Assembly (NCBI GenBank): GCA_002899765.1
Contig: PPDH01000040.1
Location: 1 to 37,476 of the forward strand
Direction of reading: 5' to 3'
DNA length: 37,476 nucleotides
Origin: Sulfurimonas sp.
GTDB lineage: Bacteria; Campylobacterota; Campylobacteria; Campylobacterales; Sulfurimonadaceae
Translations under genes and position numbers: made by a program
Shown: positions 20,235 to 28,828 of the stretch, in pieces
How positions within the stretch are numbered: the stretch's first letter is position 1
Layout: each line of letters starts with the position of its first letter
The notes under the pieces: model-generated
Databases searched by the model: none
What the model saw: only the letters and a program-made list of their open reading frames with translations
Told to the model about the DNA's origin: nothing

Positions 20235-22595
20235 TTGTTAAAAACACTGCTTCTTATTTTCATATCACTCAATGCTTTTGCCCTGGAGATATCTCTTCAA
20301 GGTGCAAAAGAGAATCATCAGCCATACTCTACATTTCATATAAAAGATGAGGATAAATTCCTCTGTCAAGAGTTTAAAGATGATTTTGACGCAGTCTCTA
20401 AAATAGTTTGTGCATTTCCCAAAGCTCCTTCACAAAAAATAAAAAAACTTCAAAACAATTTTTTTGAGATAGATACAGAGATAAAAAATAAGACTTTTTT
20501 CCTTGTTATTAAGCCATATCAGAAAATGAAACTCTTTTCTATAGTTTTTGACTTAAGCAAAGAGGATACAACATTTAGTGCAGATATAAAGCTCTCAAAC
20601 CATTGGATGATTGTAGGTTATATGGACGAGATGCCGTATCTTGAGAAACATGAGTATTCGGATGCCGCCATAAATTTCCCATTTACATATGCTAAAGACA
20701 TGCTTCCTTATGTCGGCTCTTTAGATATAAAAGGCAATCCGGTTTATATTAAAAAAGTCGGTGATGTAACTGAATATATAAAAATTAAAAAGTATTATGA
20801 AGAGAAAAACTATGAGTTTACGTTAGAGTTAATCAATGATATTATGAAAGAGTATCCAAACTCTTTATTTAAAGCCGAACTGCTTTTTTATAAGATTAGA
20901 GCTTACTCAAAACTAGACGAAAATGATAAACTTATCGAAGCTGCAAAGGAGTACTTAAGAGAGTACTCATCAGATGAGAACGTTGCAGAGGTTTTATCTC
21001 TAATAGCAAAATCTTACACGAAGCTTGGTATGAACAGTGATGGCGATTACTTTTTCGATAGACTCTTTAGTGAACATCCTGAGTCTATATATGCCGATTG
21101 GTGCTACATATATATGGCTGAGTCTTTAGAAGTAGAGGGCAGTGCCTCAAGAGCTAGAACGCTCTATGAAAAAGTGCTCTCACATAGCAACGATATAGAT
21201 ATTGCCGCAGAAGCCGCATTTAAATTGGCACGAAATCATATGGCAAACTCAAATGCCAAAGATGCAGCCGTTCAAATAGAAAAAATAGTAAAAGCAAAAC
21301 CTGAATACTTCTCTAGTATTGATATATATAAATCTATGGACATGATGTATGACTTAGCAGACAACACGCAGTTAATTCAAGCTTCCGCTATAGCAAAAGC
21401 TTTAGTTGAGAAAATGCAGCCGGTAGAAGATGAATATGAAGAACTTGTTAGAAATGTGGGAATCTGGTTAAGTAAGACACAGATGAAAAAAGAGGCTCTG
21501 CTTGCTCTAAACAAATACCTTGAACTCTTTAAAGACGGGATGTATGCACAAGAAGTTCAAATCGCAAAAGATGCACTCTTTTTTGATGTAAGCGATGAAA
21601 ATGCTTCTGTAAAACTTAATACGTACGACAAGCTAATGCAAGAGTATCAAAATGACAGTATAGGAAATAAAGCTATATATGAAAAAGCAAAACTTCTTCT
21701 TCAAAATGAGAGATTTGCCGAAGCACTTGCTATGGAGCAGGAACTTCTGAAACTGAATCCGCAGGAGTATCAAGATACGCAGGAGATAATCACTCAAGCT
21801 GCCATAGGAACCATGAAGCAAGCTCTTAATGTAAAAGAGTGCAACAGCGTGCTTCTTATCTCATCACAGTATAAGATTGAGCTATCGGATGAGTGGGATG
21901 ACGGGGTTTATGAATGTGCCATGAAGGGTGCAGACTTTGCACTTGCTAAAAAAATGGCGGACAAAAATCTCAAATCAAAAGATATACAGCATAGGAAAAA
22001 GTGGCTCTATAGATACATAAAAGTCGATTTTGCAACAGGGAACTATTCCAATGTTATCGAAGCTTCCAAAGAGCTTGTAGCACTCATAAAAGATGATGAA
22101 AACTCTGAATATAAAGATGTCTACAGAACTGTTTTTGATACCTATCACAGGCTTGAAAATCAACAGATGATGATTGAGTCCATAACCGAGCTGATAAAAG
22201 CATACAAAGACGACTATAGAGATATAGAGAGATATGTAGCAGTTATGGCGGTAGGAAGCGAGATAAAAGATAACAACATGGTTATAGAGTATGGTGAGAA
22301 GATAATGGGCATACAAGAGAGTTCAGACTCACATGCACAAAGCCCTTTTGTTGAGTTCGCACTTTATCAAGCCTACAGCGACAAAGAGAACTATAACAGA
22401 GCGCTAGAGATTATACAATCTTTGGATGCTGTAGAGTTAAGCAAAAACAACAGAGCAATACAGAAGTATCTTTTAGGAACAGTCCTTGAAAAACTCTGGA
22501 GAGACGACGCCGCACAAAAAGCATACCAAGCGGCCATAGATGCCGAACCTGGCTCCGCATGGGCAGAACTGGCAAAGAGCGCAAAAGCGCTGTAG
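20235..22595 (+). CDS. pflA: PflA-like TPR protein, periplasmic flagellar motor scaffold
   Basis: This is a 786-aa exported protein. TTG 20235 follows AAGGGG, and the N-terminus MLKTLLLIFISLNAFA is a signal peptide. Residues ~180-780 are helical TPR-like repeats (for example AEVLSLIAKSYTKLGMN and ARTLYEKVLSHS). In Campylobacter jejuni the gene after nuoN is pflA (about 788 aa, TPR), whose product builds the disk structure that holds the flagellar stators in the periplasm. The same place, length and architecture support orthology. Co-transcription with nuo is likely, since no terminator was seen between nuoN and this gene. Confidence 0.8.
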   Translation: MLKTLLLIFISLNAFALEISLQGAKENHQPYSTFHIKDEDKFLCQEFKDDFDAVSKIVCAFPKAPSQKIKKLQNNFFEIDTEIKNKTFFLVIKPYQKMKLFSIVFDLSKEDTTFSADIKLSNHWMIVGYMDEMPYLEKHEYSDAAINFPFTYAKDMLPYVGSLDIKGNPVYIKKVGDVTEYIKIKKYYEEKNYEFTLELINDIMKEYPNSLFKAELLFYKIRAYSKLDENDKLIEAAKEYLREYSSDENVAEVLSLIAKSYTKLGMNSDGDYFFDRLFSEHPESIYADWCYIYMAESLEVEGSASRARTLYEKVLSHSNDIDIAAEAAFKLARNHMANSNAKDAAVQIEKIVKAKPEYFSSIDIYKSMDMMYDLADNTQLIQASAIAKALVEKMQPVEDEYEELVRNVGIWLSKTQMKKEALLALNKYLELFKDGMYAQEVQIAKDALFFDVSDENASVKLNTYDKLMQEYQNDSIGNKAIYEKAKLLLQNERFAEALAMEQELLKLNPQEYQDTQEIITQAAIGTMKQALNVKECNSVLLISSQYKIELSDEWDDGVYECAMKGADFALAKKMADKNLKSKDIQHRKKWLYRYIKVDFATGNYSNVIEASKELVALIKDDENSEYKDVYRTVFDTYHRLENQQMMIESITELIKAYKDDYRDIERYVAVMAVGSEIKDNNMVIEYGEKIMGIQESSDSHAQSPFVEFALYQAYSDKENYNRALEIIQSLDAVELSKNNRAIQKYLLGTVLEKLWRDDAAQKAYQAAIDAEPGSAWAELAKSAKAL

Positions 22596-22611
22596 AAGAA
22601 CCTTCATAACA

Positions 22612-22636
22612 AAAGTATTGCAAATCGCAATGCTTT
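22612..22636 (+). terminator. Terminator-like hairpin after pflA
   Basis: AAAGTATTGC (22612-22621) pairs with GCAATGCTTT (22627-22636) through a 5-nt AAATC loop. This is a 10-bp stem with one G-T wobble, 16 bp after the pflA stop. The downstream T run is short (TTTCTT). It marks the boundary between the nuo-pflA transcript and the accessory region. Confidence 0.5.
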
Positions 22637-22726
22637 CTTGCAAAAATCATTTTCTATGTTATAAATTAAAAAACACAATTGTTTTAGGTAAAATATAACC
22701 ATATAGGTTTGAAGTAGGAATTGCGC

Positions 22727-23100
22727 ATGAATGAACAAGAGAAAAATGAACCGGTCGTAAATTGTGACCGATTCCAAAAACTTAAACACTCTTTATCTTT
22801 ACCATTTGCTTTTGCTTTTACGAAACAATGAAAAATATATGCAATAAACAGATGTGCTCATATACAACCTATTCCATTTTGGAACAATTAAAACTCTACA
22901 TAGAAAAATACAACGCCCAGTACAAAAACCTAGAGGCAAAAGAGTTTAACAGCTCTCATGACAGGTTTTTGATACTCGATGAAAAAGAGATTTACCACAT
23001 AGGAGCAAGCCTAAAAGACCTTGGTAAAAAGTGGTTTGTGTTTTCACTTTTGGAAGTGGAGAGTTTTGGGTTGATGGAGAGAGTTTGTAGGGTAGTTTAG
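22727..23100 (+). pseudogene. Decayed ORF6N-domain gene, internally deleted
   Basis: Two fragments in different frames correspond to two parts of one ORF6N/KilA-N-type protein. 22727-22831 encodes MNEQEKNEPVVNCDRFQKLK and LPFAFAFTKQ, the end of the ORF6N domain, which in intact members reads like NCDRFxKLKHS...PYAFTEQG. GCTTTT is duplicated and the Gly codon has become TGA. 22828-23100 (90 codons) encodes the C-terminal part with HDRFLILDEKEIYHIGASLKDLGKKW. The middle is missing. ORF6N proteins are DNA-binding, phage-antirepressor-like proteins often found with mobile genes. No function is expected from the remnant. Confidence 0.7.
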
Positions 23101-23106
23101 TATAAT
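23101..23106 (+). promoter_or_regulatory. -10 element of the SIR2-HerA operon
   Basis: A perfect TATAAT directly follows the stop codon of the ORF6N remnant and lies 33 bp before the SIR2 start. There is no convincing -35, as is usual for Campylobacterota. It suggests the defence genes have their own promoter. Confidence 0.5.
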
Positions 23107-23139
23107 GTGCTAATACAGTTACTAAAACAAAGGGAAAAC

Positions 23140-24345
23140 ATGAAAGATAAAATATTTTTAAGTACAAAAAATAAAGTAATAGAGATTAAAGAAGATGAGT
23201 TGAGAATTAACAATGTTCTATTAAAAGATAAACAAGGTGAACAAACTATTGAATATAAATTATCTGATGATATGAATGAAGAAAACTTGACAAATAAAGC
23301 CTTAGAACTAGCCCAAAACTCCTATATAAAATTCCTTGAGAAATTGGTATCTGCTGAAAAACTACTTGTTTTAACTGGTGCTGGTAGTTCAAAAGATGAT
23401 GAATTATTTGGTGGAAAATTAATGTGGGAGTTATGGGATGCTGTTTCTTCGTTAAATTATCAAGGTTTTTCTTTTGAAATGATGTTAAACATACTAAAAA
23501 TTAGTCCCGAAACTAAAGACAAAAAAGATTTAGAAACAATATTATCAAAAGCTAAATTGTATTTAGAATTTAATGATGATGCTGTTGGAATGGAAGGTTT
23601 AGTTGAATCAATCGAAAAAAATATTTTAACTTTATGTAACTTTTCATTAAAAGACAAATCCATACATTTAGAATTTATAAAAAAACTCACAAGTCGAAAA
23701 ACAAAACAATCAAGATTAAAAATATTTACAACCAACTATGATAGGGCATTTGAAGAAGCTGGAGCAGAAGGTGGATATGTAATAATTGATGGGTTTTCAT
23801 TTACTCAGCCAAGAAAATTTAGTGGTAAATATTTTGATTATGATATTGTTATTAGAGAAAATAGTCGTACTTCCTCTACTGAAAACTTTGCTAATAATGT
23901 ATTTCACTTGTATAAACTACACGGTTCAGTAAATTGGGAAAAACAAAGAAATGATATTATTCAAGTAGATAAACCATCAAAAGCTATGATGATATATCCA
24001 AACAGCAACAAATATGAATCATCTTATGAACAGCCTTATTTTGAAATGATGAGCAGATTTCAAAGTGAACTAAGAAAAGGTGGAACTACTACTTTGATAG
24101 TTGTAGGATTTAGTTTTGCTGATAAACATATTTTTACAATGACTATTGAAGCTTTAAATCAAAATCCAAGTTTAAATATTGTGATGATAGAACCGTTTAT
24201 TAATCCTGATGTGAATGAAAACTTCAAAAAGCTGTTTGAGTTATCCAAAAGAAGTAGTCAAGTGTTAATCATAGGTGAATTTTTTAAAGATTTTATAACT
24301 AACTTGCCATCTAGTCAATATTTAGACTTTAATGGAGATAAATAA
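23140..24345 (+). CDS. SIR2-family NADase-type protein, SIR2 component of SIR2-HerA
   Basis: The product is 401 aa, starting at ATG 23140 behind AAAGGGAAA; an ATG 11 codons upstream has no ribosome binding site. The SIR2 fold is shown by LTGAGSS (residues ~78-84), TTNYD (197-201, the Asn/Asp of the NAD site), LHGS with catalytic-type His 261, and GFSFADKHI near the end. There is no zinc-binding Cys set, unlike protein deacylases, which fits the defence-type SIR2_2 group that degrades NAD+ on phage infection. An N-terminal ~60-residue domain precedes it. Its stop touches the HerA start (TAATG), so the two are co-translated. Together with HerA it matches SIR2-HerA antiphage systems. Confidence 0.8.
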   Translation: MKDKIFLSTKNKVIEIKEDELRINNVLLKDKQGEQTIEYKLSDDMNEENLTNKALELAQNSYIKFLEKLVSAEKLLVLTGAGSSKDDELFGGKLMWELWDAVSSLNYQGFSFEMMLNILKISPETKDKKDLETILSKAKLYLEFNDDAVGMEGLVESIEKNILTLCNFSLKDKSIHLEFIKKLTSRKTKQSRLKIFTTNYDRAFEEAGAEGGYVIIDGFSFTQPRKFSGKYFDYDIVIRENSRTSSTENFANNVFHLYKLHGSVNWEKQRNDIIQVDKPSKAMMIYPNSNKYESSYEQPYFEMMSRFQSELRKGGTTTLIVVGFSFADKHIFTMTIEALNQNPSLNIVMIEPFINPDVNENFKKLFELSKRSSQVLIIGEFFKDFITNLPSSQYLDFNGDK

Positions 24346-26027
24346 TGAAAAAACACATCTTTGTCAATGATAAATTTGTAGGTTATATATCAAAAGTTAC
24401 GCCAAATTATTCAAACATTCATTTTCCAACGCCTACGCTCTTGAAAAAGTTTTGGCATTATGAAGATGAATTATCTGGTGGTATTGTTGGCAATTATGTT
24501 ATAATTGAAGGTGAAAATTTTGGTTTTTTAGGAAAACTACAAGAAGTGTCTTTACCTGAAAAAGAACAAAATTTTTTAGGTGAACATGCTTTTTATGATT
24601 CTAGTTTTCATCCGCAAGGTAAAATAGAATTATTATTATCATTTAATTATTATTCTACAAAAATAGATAAAGGACTTGATAAATATCCTGCCGTTGGTTC
24701 TAAAGTATATTTATGTTCAGCAGATTTAATAAAAACATTATTTGTAAGTGACAACTCTAGTGGTAGTGTATCTTTTGATATAGCCAAACTTACTAATGGT
24801 CTGGAAACTGACCTTCCATTAAATCCTAATCAACTTTTTGGGCGACATTGTGCGATTGTTGGCACTACTGGAGGAGGCAAAAGCTATACCATATCAAGGA
24901 TACTTGAAGAGTTTTTGCATCTAAATAAATCAAAAGCGATTTTAATAGATGCAACTGGTGAGTATTAAAACTTTTATGATTTAGAGAATGTAAAAACTGT
25001 AAAGTTCGGTGCAAATGATGAAGATACATTTTTTCACTATTCAAGACTTCGAACTATGGACTTGGTAGCTTTGTTTAAACCAAGTGAAGGTGTTCAAAAA
25101 CCAAAGCTAATAGATGCAATTAAAAGTTTAAAACTTGTTAAACAGTTACAAATACATGAAAATTATGGACAAAATATTTTTCCTAAAGAAAATCAACCGA
25201 AAAGTAGTTACTTTACTAAAATAGGAACATATAGAGATATTATTGAATCTGATAAAAGTGATTTTAATTTATCTAATTTAACACAACAGATTAATGAGGA
25301 ATGTATAAAACATGGTGATTCTAATAATTTTGGCACATCCGATGGCACTGCTATTGCAAATATTCGCTCATTGATTAGTAGAATTGAACATTTAAGATTA
25401 CAACCAGAATTTAAAAATATCTTTGGGTTTAATAAACAATTAGGTGACAACAATGAATTTAATCAAGAATTAGAAAACTTTTTAGATGCAGCACAAACAG
25501 AACAAACATTATTTATTATCTCTTTAAAAGACGCTTCTTTTGAAAAGGGTTTGAGAGAAATTTTAACGAATGCAATTGGCAACTATTTACTTGAAGAAGC
25601 AAGACAATATAAATTTAAAGAAAATCCAATAGTTTTATTTGTTGATGAGGCACACCAATTTCTAAAAAAAACAATTTCTGACGATTCTTTTCAAGATTTG
25701 GAACTTGATGCTTTTGATAAGATTGCCAAAGAATGTAGAAAACATGGACTATTTTTATGTATATCAACTCAAACACCAAGAGATATTCCTGTAGGAACTT
25801 TAAGCCAAATTGGTACTTTCATAGTTCATAGACTTATAAATGAAACAGATAGAAGTGTAATAGAAAAAGCTTGTTCAGAAGGCAATAAAAGCTCATTATC
25901 ATATTTACCTACTTTACAATCAGGAGAAGCACTTTTAATAAGTATTGAAATGCCAATGCCAATTATTATTAAGATTAAAGAGCCTAATATTAAACCTACA
26001 TCACTTACATCAAAATTATTTGTTTAA
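24345..26027 (+). pseudogene. herA: HerA-type ATPase, interrupted by in-frame TAA
   Basis: This frame of 560 residues carries a single TAA at 24966-24968 (residue 208), just after the conserved IDATGEY that follows Walker A. Walker A GTTGGGKS is at ~173-180. Walker B VDEAH at ~433-437 lies beyond the stop, so the truncated product cannot be an active ATPase. STQTPRDIPVGTLSQ and the RLINETDRSVIEKA region are typical of HerA hexamers. HerA forms a ring that assembles with SIR2. The next ATG (25056) lies 90 bp on and inside conserved sequence, so a separate second protein would lack a proper start. The base composition is very AT-rich. Confidence 0.8.
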
Positions 26028-26040
26028 GGAGTTAATAGTA

Positions 26041-26883
26041 ATGGATTTTGCGATATGTACAATAGATAACAAAAAATATAAAGCTCATGAGTTTCAAAAA
26101 TTAGACGCGTCAGAACTGGCAAATAAAAGAAGATTTTTACAATGTCAATGTGGAGGTTCAGCTTTTTTTAGAAAAGCATCAGCAAGCGGTCAGGCAGCAT
26201 GCTTTGGCGCAAGACCTCATAAAGAAGGATGTGATTTTGCTGCTCAAGAAAGTGAAACTGTTAATGGTACTCTATCTGAAGATGAAAAAGAATATTTTAA
26301 TTCGGGAAAAGAATTAATTTTAGATTTAAACTTTGGAACTCAAAATACAAAACATGTAAGTGATACGGATGAGAATGATATAGATGATAAAAGTAAAGCA
26401 GGGCACCATTCTTCAAAGAATGGGAAAGCTACTGCAAAATCACATAGACGATTAAGCACAATATTAAGAACTTTAATGATAGATGAAAATTATTTTAATA
26501 ATTCAAATTTAAAAATTGAGTTAGAAGGATATTCGTATTTGTCTAAAAATTTATTTAAAAACTTCAATAAATTAACAAATGAATATGTTGATGATATTTT
26601 AAATAATAGACCTAACACAAGAAGAGCAATTTGGGGCATGGTCTCAGATGCTCAGTATGATAAAAAAAATATAGAAAGTATATGGATAAATACAGGTGGT
26701 AATAACACAGTAAGTATATTAATTGATGAAAAGGTATCAAATTCTTTTATGGAAAGATTTAAAATAAGAGAGTTAGAAGATTTGTCTGGCAGATATGTAT
26801 TGGCAATTGGTAAATTGAAAAAATCTAAGAATAATAAAATTTTTTCAGTAGTTGAAAATATATCTTATGTGTCAATTGTTTAG
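26041..26883 (+). CDS. Unknown Cys-rich protein, third gene of the SIR2-HerA locus
   Basis: This 280-aa protein starts at ATG 26041 behind AAGGAG, 13 bp after herA, in the same AT-rich composition and so probably the same operon. The N-terminal region has a likely metal-binding set: C35 and C37 (CQCGG), C54, H60 and C64 (ARPHKEGC). The segment FFRKASASGQAACFGARPH is strikingly dense in conserved-looking residues. A polar linker follows. The C-terminal ~70 residues (WINTGGNNTVSILIDEK to GRYVLAIGKLKKSKNNK) could form a small beta-barrel such as an OB fold; this is only a guess from the strand pattern. I do not recognise the family. A substrate sensor, nuclease-like or DNA-binding partner of SIR2-HerA is possible. 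Confidence 0.75.
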   Translation: MDFAICTIDNKKYKAHEFQKLDASELANKRRFLQCQCGGSAFFRKASASGQAACFGARPHKEGCDFAAQESETVNGTLSEDEKEYFNSGKELILDLNFGTQNTKHVSDTDENDIDDKSKAGHHSSKNGKATAKSHRRLSTILRTLMIDENYFNNSNLKIELEGYSYLSKNLFKNFNKLTNEYVDDILNNRPNTRRAIWGMVSDAQYDKKNIESIWINTGGNNTVSILIDEKVSNSFMERFKIRELEDLSGRYVLAIGKLKKSKNNKIFSVVENISYVSIV

Positions 26884-27024
26884 TATGACTTCCTTAAATC
26901 ACTTTATAATTTTTAGATAAAAAAAAATTTTCAAGTCTTGGATATTTACATGTAAGTTAAATTCTAGATAGTATAGAACAAAAAATTAAAATAAAATACT
27001 CTCTCTAAAAAAGGCAAAAAGAAG

Positions 27025-28017
27025 ATGAACTCACAATCAAACATCCTCATCTACAAAACCGAAGATGGGCAAACAAAAATACAAACACGGCTCGAAGGTG
27101 AGACGGTTTGGCTTACTATTGAACAAATGGCAGAGCTTTTTCAAAAAAGCCGTTCAACAATCAATGAACATATTTTAAACATTTATAAAGAAGCTGAGCT
27201 TGAAAAAGATGAGAGCATGAGAAAAATCGGAAATTCCGATTTTTCTACAAAGCCTACAAACTTCTACAACCTCGATGTTATCATCTCCGTAGGCTATAGA
27301 GTCAAATCGCTTCAAGGTACAAAATTTAGACAATGGGCAACGGCACGGCTCAAAGAGTACATCGTCAAAGGTTTTACTATGAATGATGAACTCTTAAAAC
27401 AAGCAGGCGGCGGAAACTATTTTGAAGAACTTTTAGAACGTATTCGAGATATACGAAGCAGTGAAAAAGTATTTTGGAGAAAGGTGCTAGACATCTATGC
27501 CACGAGTATAGACTACGACCCAAAGGCGGAGAGTTCTATGCTCTTTTTTCAAACAGTGCAGAACAAAATGCACTGGGCAGTTCATGGTAACACGGCAGCG
27601 GAGATAGTTTATAAAAGAGCAGACGGCACAAAACCAAATATGGGACTTACCAACTTTAAAGGCAGCAAACCAACAAAACAAGAAGCCGAGATAGCCAAAA
27701 ACTATCTGAATGTTGATGAACTAACTCTTTTAAATCGTATGGTAACGGCATATATCGAGATAGCAGAGATTCAAGCGATGAGTAAAACACCGATGTACAT
27801 GAAAGACTGGATAGCAAGACTGGATGATTTTTTGAAAATGACAGGAAAAGATATACTCGCTCACGCAGGCACAATCAGTCATGAAAAGGCGATAGAAAAG
27901 GTAAATAAAGAGTACATGTCATACAAAGAAAAAACAAAAAATGAACTCTCACATGTAGAAGAAGATTTTATCGAGTATTTAGACTCTGCGGCGAAAGCGT
28001 TAAAAATTAAGGATTGA
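27025..28017 (+). CDS. RhuM-family (virulence RhuM-like) protein
   Basis: The 330-aa protein begins at ATG 27025 behind AAAAGGC. The N-terminal winged-helix-like region reads EGETVWLTIEQMAELFQKSRSTINEHILNI, followed by FYNLDVIISVGYRVKS and FRQWATARLKEYIVKGF, the standard RhuM/BRO-like signature. The C-terminal ~170 residues are the helical part of the same family. RhuM proteins are widespread near pathogenicity and defence islands, and their molecular role is uncertain. The gene appears complete. The 141-bp gap before it holds only a possible -10 (TAAAAT, 26992). It is 13 bp from the sirtuin gene and may be co-transcribed with it. Confidence 0.85.
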   Translation: MNSQSNILIYKTEDGQTKIQTRLEGETVWLTIEQMAELFQKSRSTINEHILNIYKEAELEKDESMRKIGNSDFSTKPTNFYNLDVIISVGYRVKSLQGTKFRQWATARLKEYIVKGFTMNDELLKQAGGGNYFEELLERIRDIRSSEKVFWRKVLDIYATSIDYDPKAESSMLFFQTVQNKMHWAVHGNTAAEIVYKRADGTKPNMGLTNFKGSKPTKQEAEIAKNYLNVDELTLLNRMVTAYIEIAEIQAMSKTPMYMKDWIARLDDFLKMTGKDILAHAGTISHEKAIEKVNKEYMSYKEKTKNELSHVEEDFIEYLDSAAKALKIKD

Positions 28018-28030
28018 CGGAGAAAAGCAG

Positions 28031-28747
28031 ATGGCAAAAGTTTTGATTTTAAGCGGTGCGGGCATAAGTGCGGAGTCTGGCATAAGTACATTTAGAGACA
28101 GTGGCGGTCTTTGGGATGAGTACGATGTAAGCGTTATCTGCAACTACGACAGCATGCAAAAGCACGAAGAGCTAACCATAGAGTTTTACGACAAAAGACG
28201 CTCGGAGTTGGAGACAAAAGAGCCAAATTATGCTCACAAAAGAGTAGCCGAACTAAAGAACATGTACAAAAAAGAGATAGCGGTTATTACTCAAAATGTG
28301 GACAATCTTTTTGAAAAAGCGGGACTTGATAGCAGTGAGGTTATTCATCTGCACGGTTTTTTAACCCAGCTTAGATGTCAAGACTCATATTGCGGGAAAG
28401 TTTTTGACGTAGGTTATAAAAGCCAAAAAGAGTTTAACGGCGGAAGATGTCTTACATGTAACTCAAAACTTAGACCTAACATCGTCTTTTTCGGCGAGCA
28501 GGCACCCATGTATGAGGAGCTAAACAGACATATTCAGGATTGTGAACTCTTCGTCGTCATCGGCACAAGCGGCAATGTCATAGGGGTAAATACAATGGCG
28601 CAGTTTGCTACAAGGTCGATTTTGAACAACTATGAGTCTAGCAGTGCCATAGATGATGCCTACTTCTCAAAAGTGTTCTACAAAAAAGCGACCGAAGCCG
28701 TTGATGAGATATCGCAGGAGATAGAGAGTTTTTTAAAATTGCACTGA
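28031..28747 (+). CDS. cobB: NAD-dependent protein deacylase (sirtuin, CobB-like)
   Basis: This 238-aa sirtuin removes acyl groups from lysine using NAD+, giving nicotinamide and O-acyl-ADP-ribose. It shows GAGISAESGISTFR (~8-21), TQNVDNL, the catalytic His in HLHGFL and a zinc ribbon with four Cys (LRCQDSYC and RCLTC). It also has the YxxR pair in FYDKRRSEL, which in class III sirtuins such as E. coli CobB and SIRT5 allows desuccinylation. The C-terminus ends with a helix typical of the class. The start ATG 28031 has GGAGAA upstream. It is probably a housekeeping gene, distinct from the defence-type SIR2 at 23140. Confidence 0.9.
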   Translation: MAKVLILSGAGISAESGISTFRDSGGLWDEYDVSVICNYDSMQKHEELTIEFYDKRRSELETKEPNYAHKRVAELKNMYKKEIAVITQNVDNLFEKAGLDSSEVIHLHGFLTQLRCQDSYCGKVFDVGYKSQKEFNGGRCLTCNSKLRPNIVFFGEQAPMYEELNRHIQDCELFVVIGTSGNVIGVNTMAQFATRSILNNYESSSAIDDAYFSKVFYKKATEAVDEISQEIESFLKLH

Positions 28748-28775
28748 GAGTGAATCTCTGTTGCATATATTTAGA

Positions 28776-28804
28776 TTGACAATAGTTAACTTCTATATTA
28801 ATAT
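28776..28804 (+). promoter_or_regulatory. Promoter of the MalY/PatB gene
   Basis: A consensus TTGACA (28776-28781) is followed by a 17-bp spacer and TAATAT (28799-28804). The predicted start near 28811 leaves an 18-nt leader that still includes AAAGG before ATG 28829. This supports use of that ATG. Confidence 0.55.
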
Positions 28805-28828
28805 TGATCTATCAAAAGGCAGAAAAAA

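Noticed and set aside
22612-22636. Attachment site or tRNA remnant after pflA
   Set aside because: The stem-loop fits a terminator, and no matching repeat was found at the other side of the island.
25056-26027. Separate ATPase gene starting at ATG 25056
   Set aside because: It is the second part of HerA in the same frame, lacks Walker A and has no ribosome binding site.
25945-26040. Earlier start for the unknown Cys-rich protein
   Set aside because: The 32 extra residues overlap the end of herA in another frame and have no ribosome binding site; ATG 26041 has AAGGAG.
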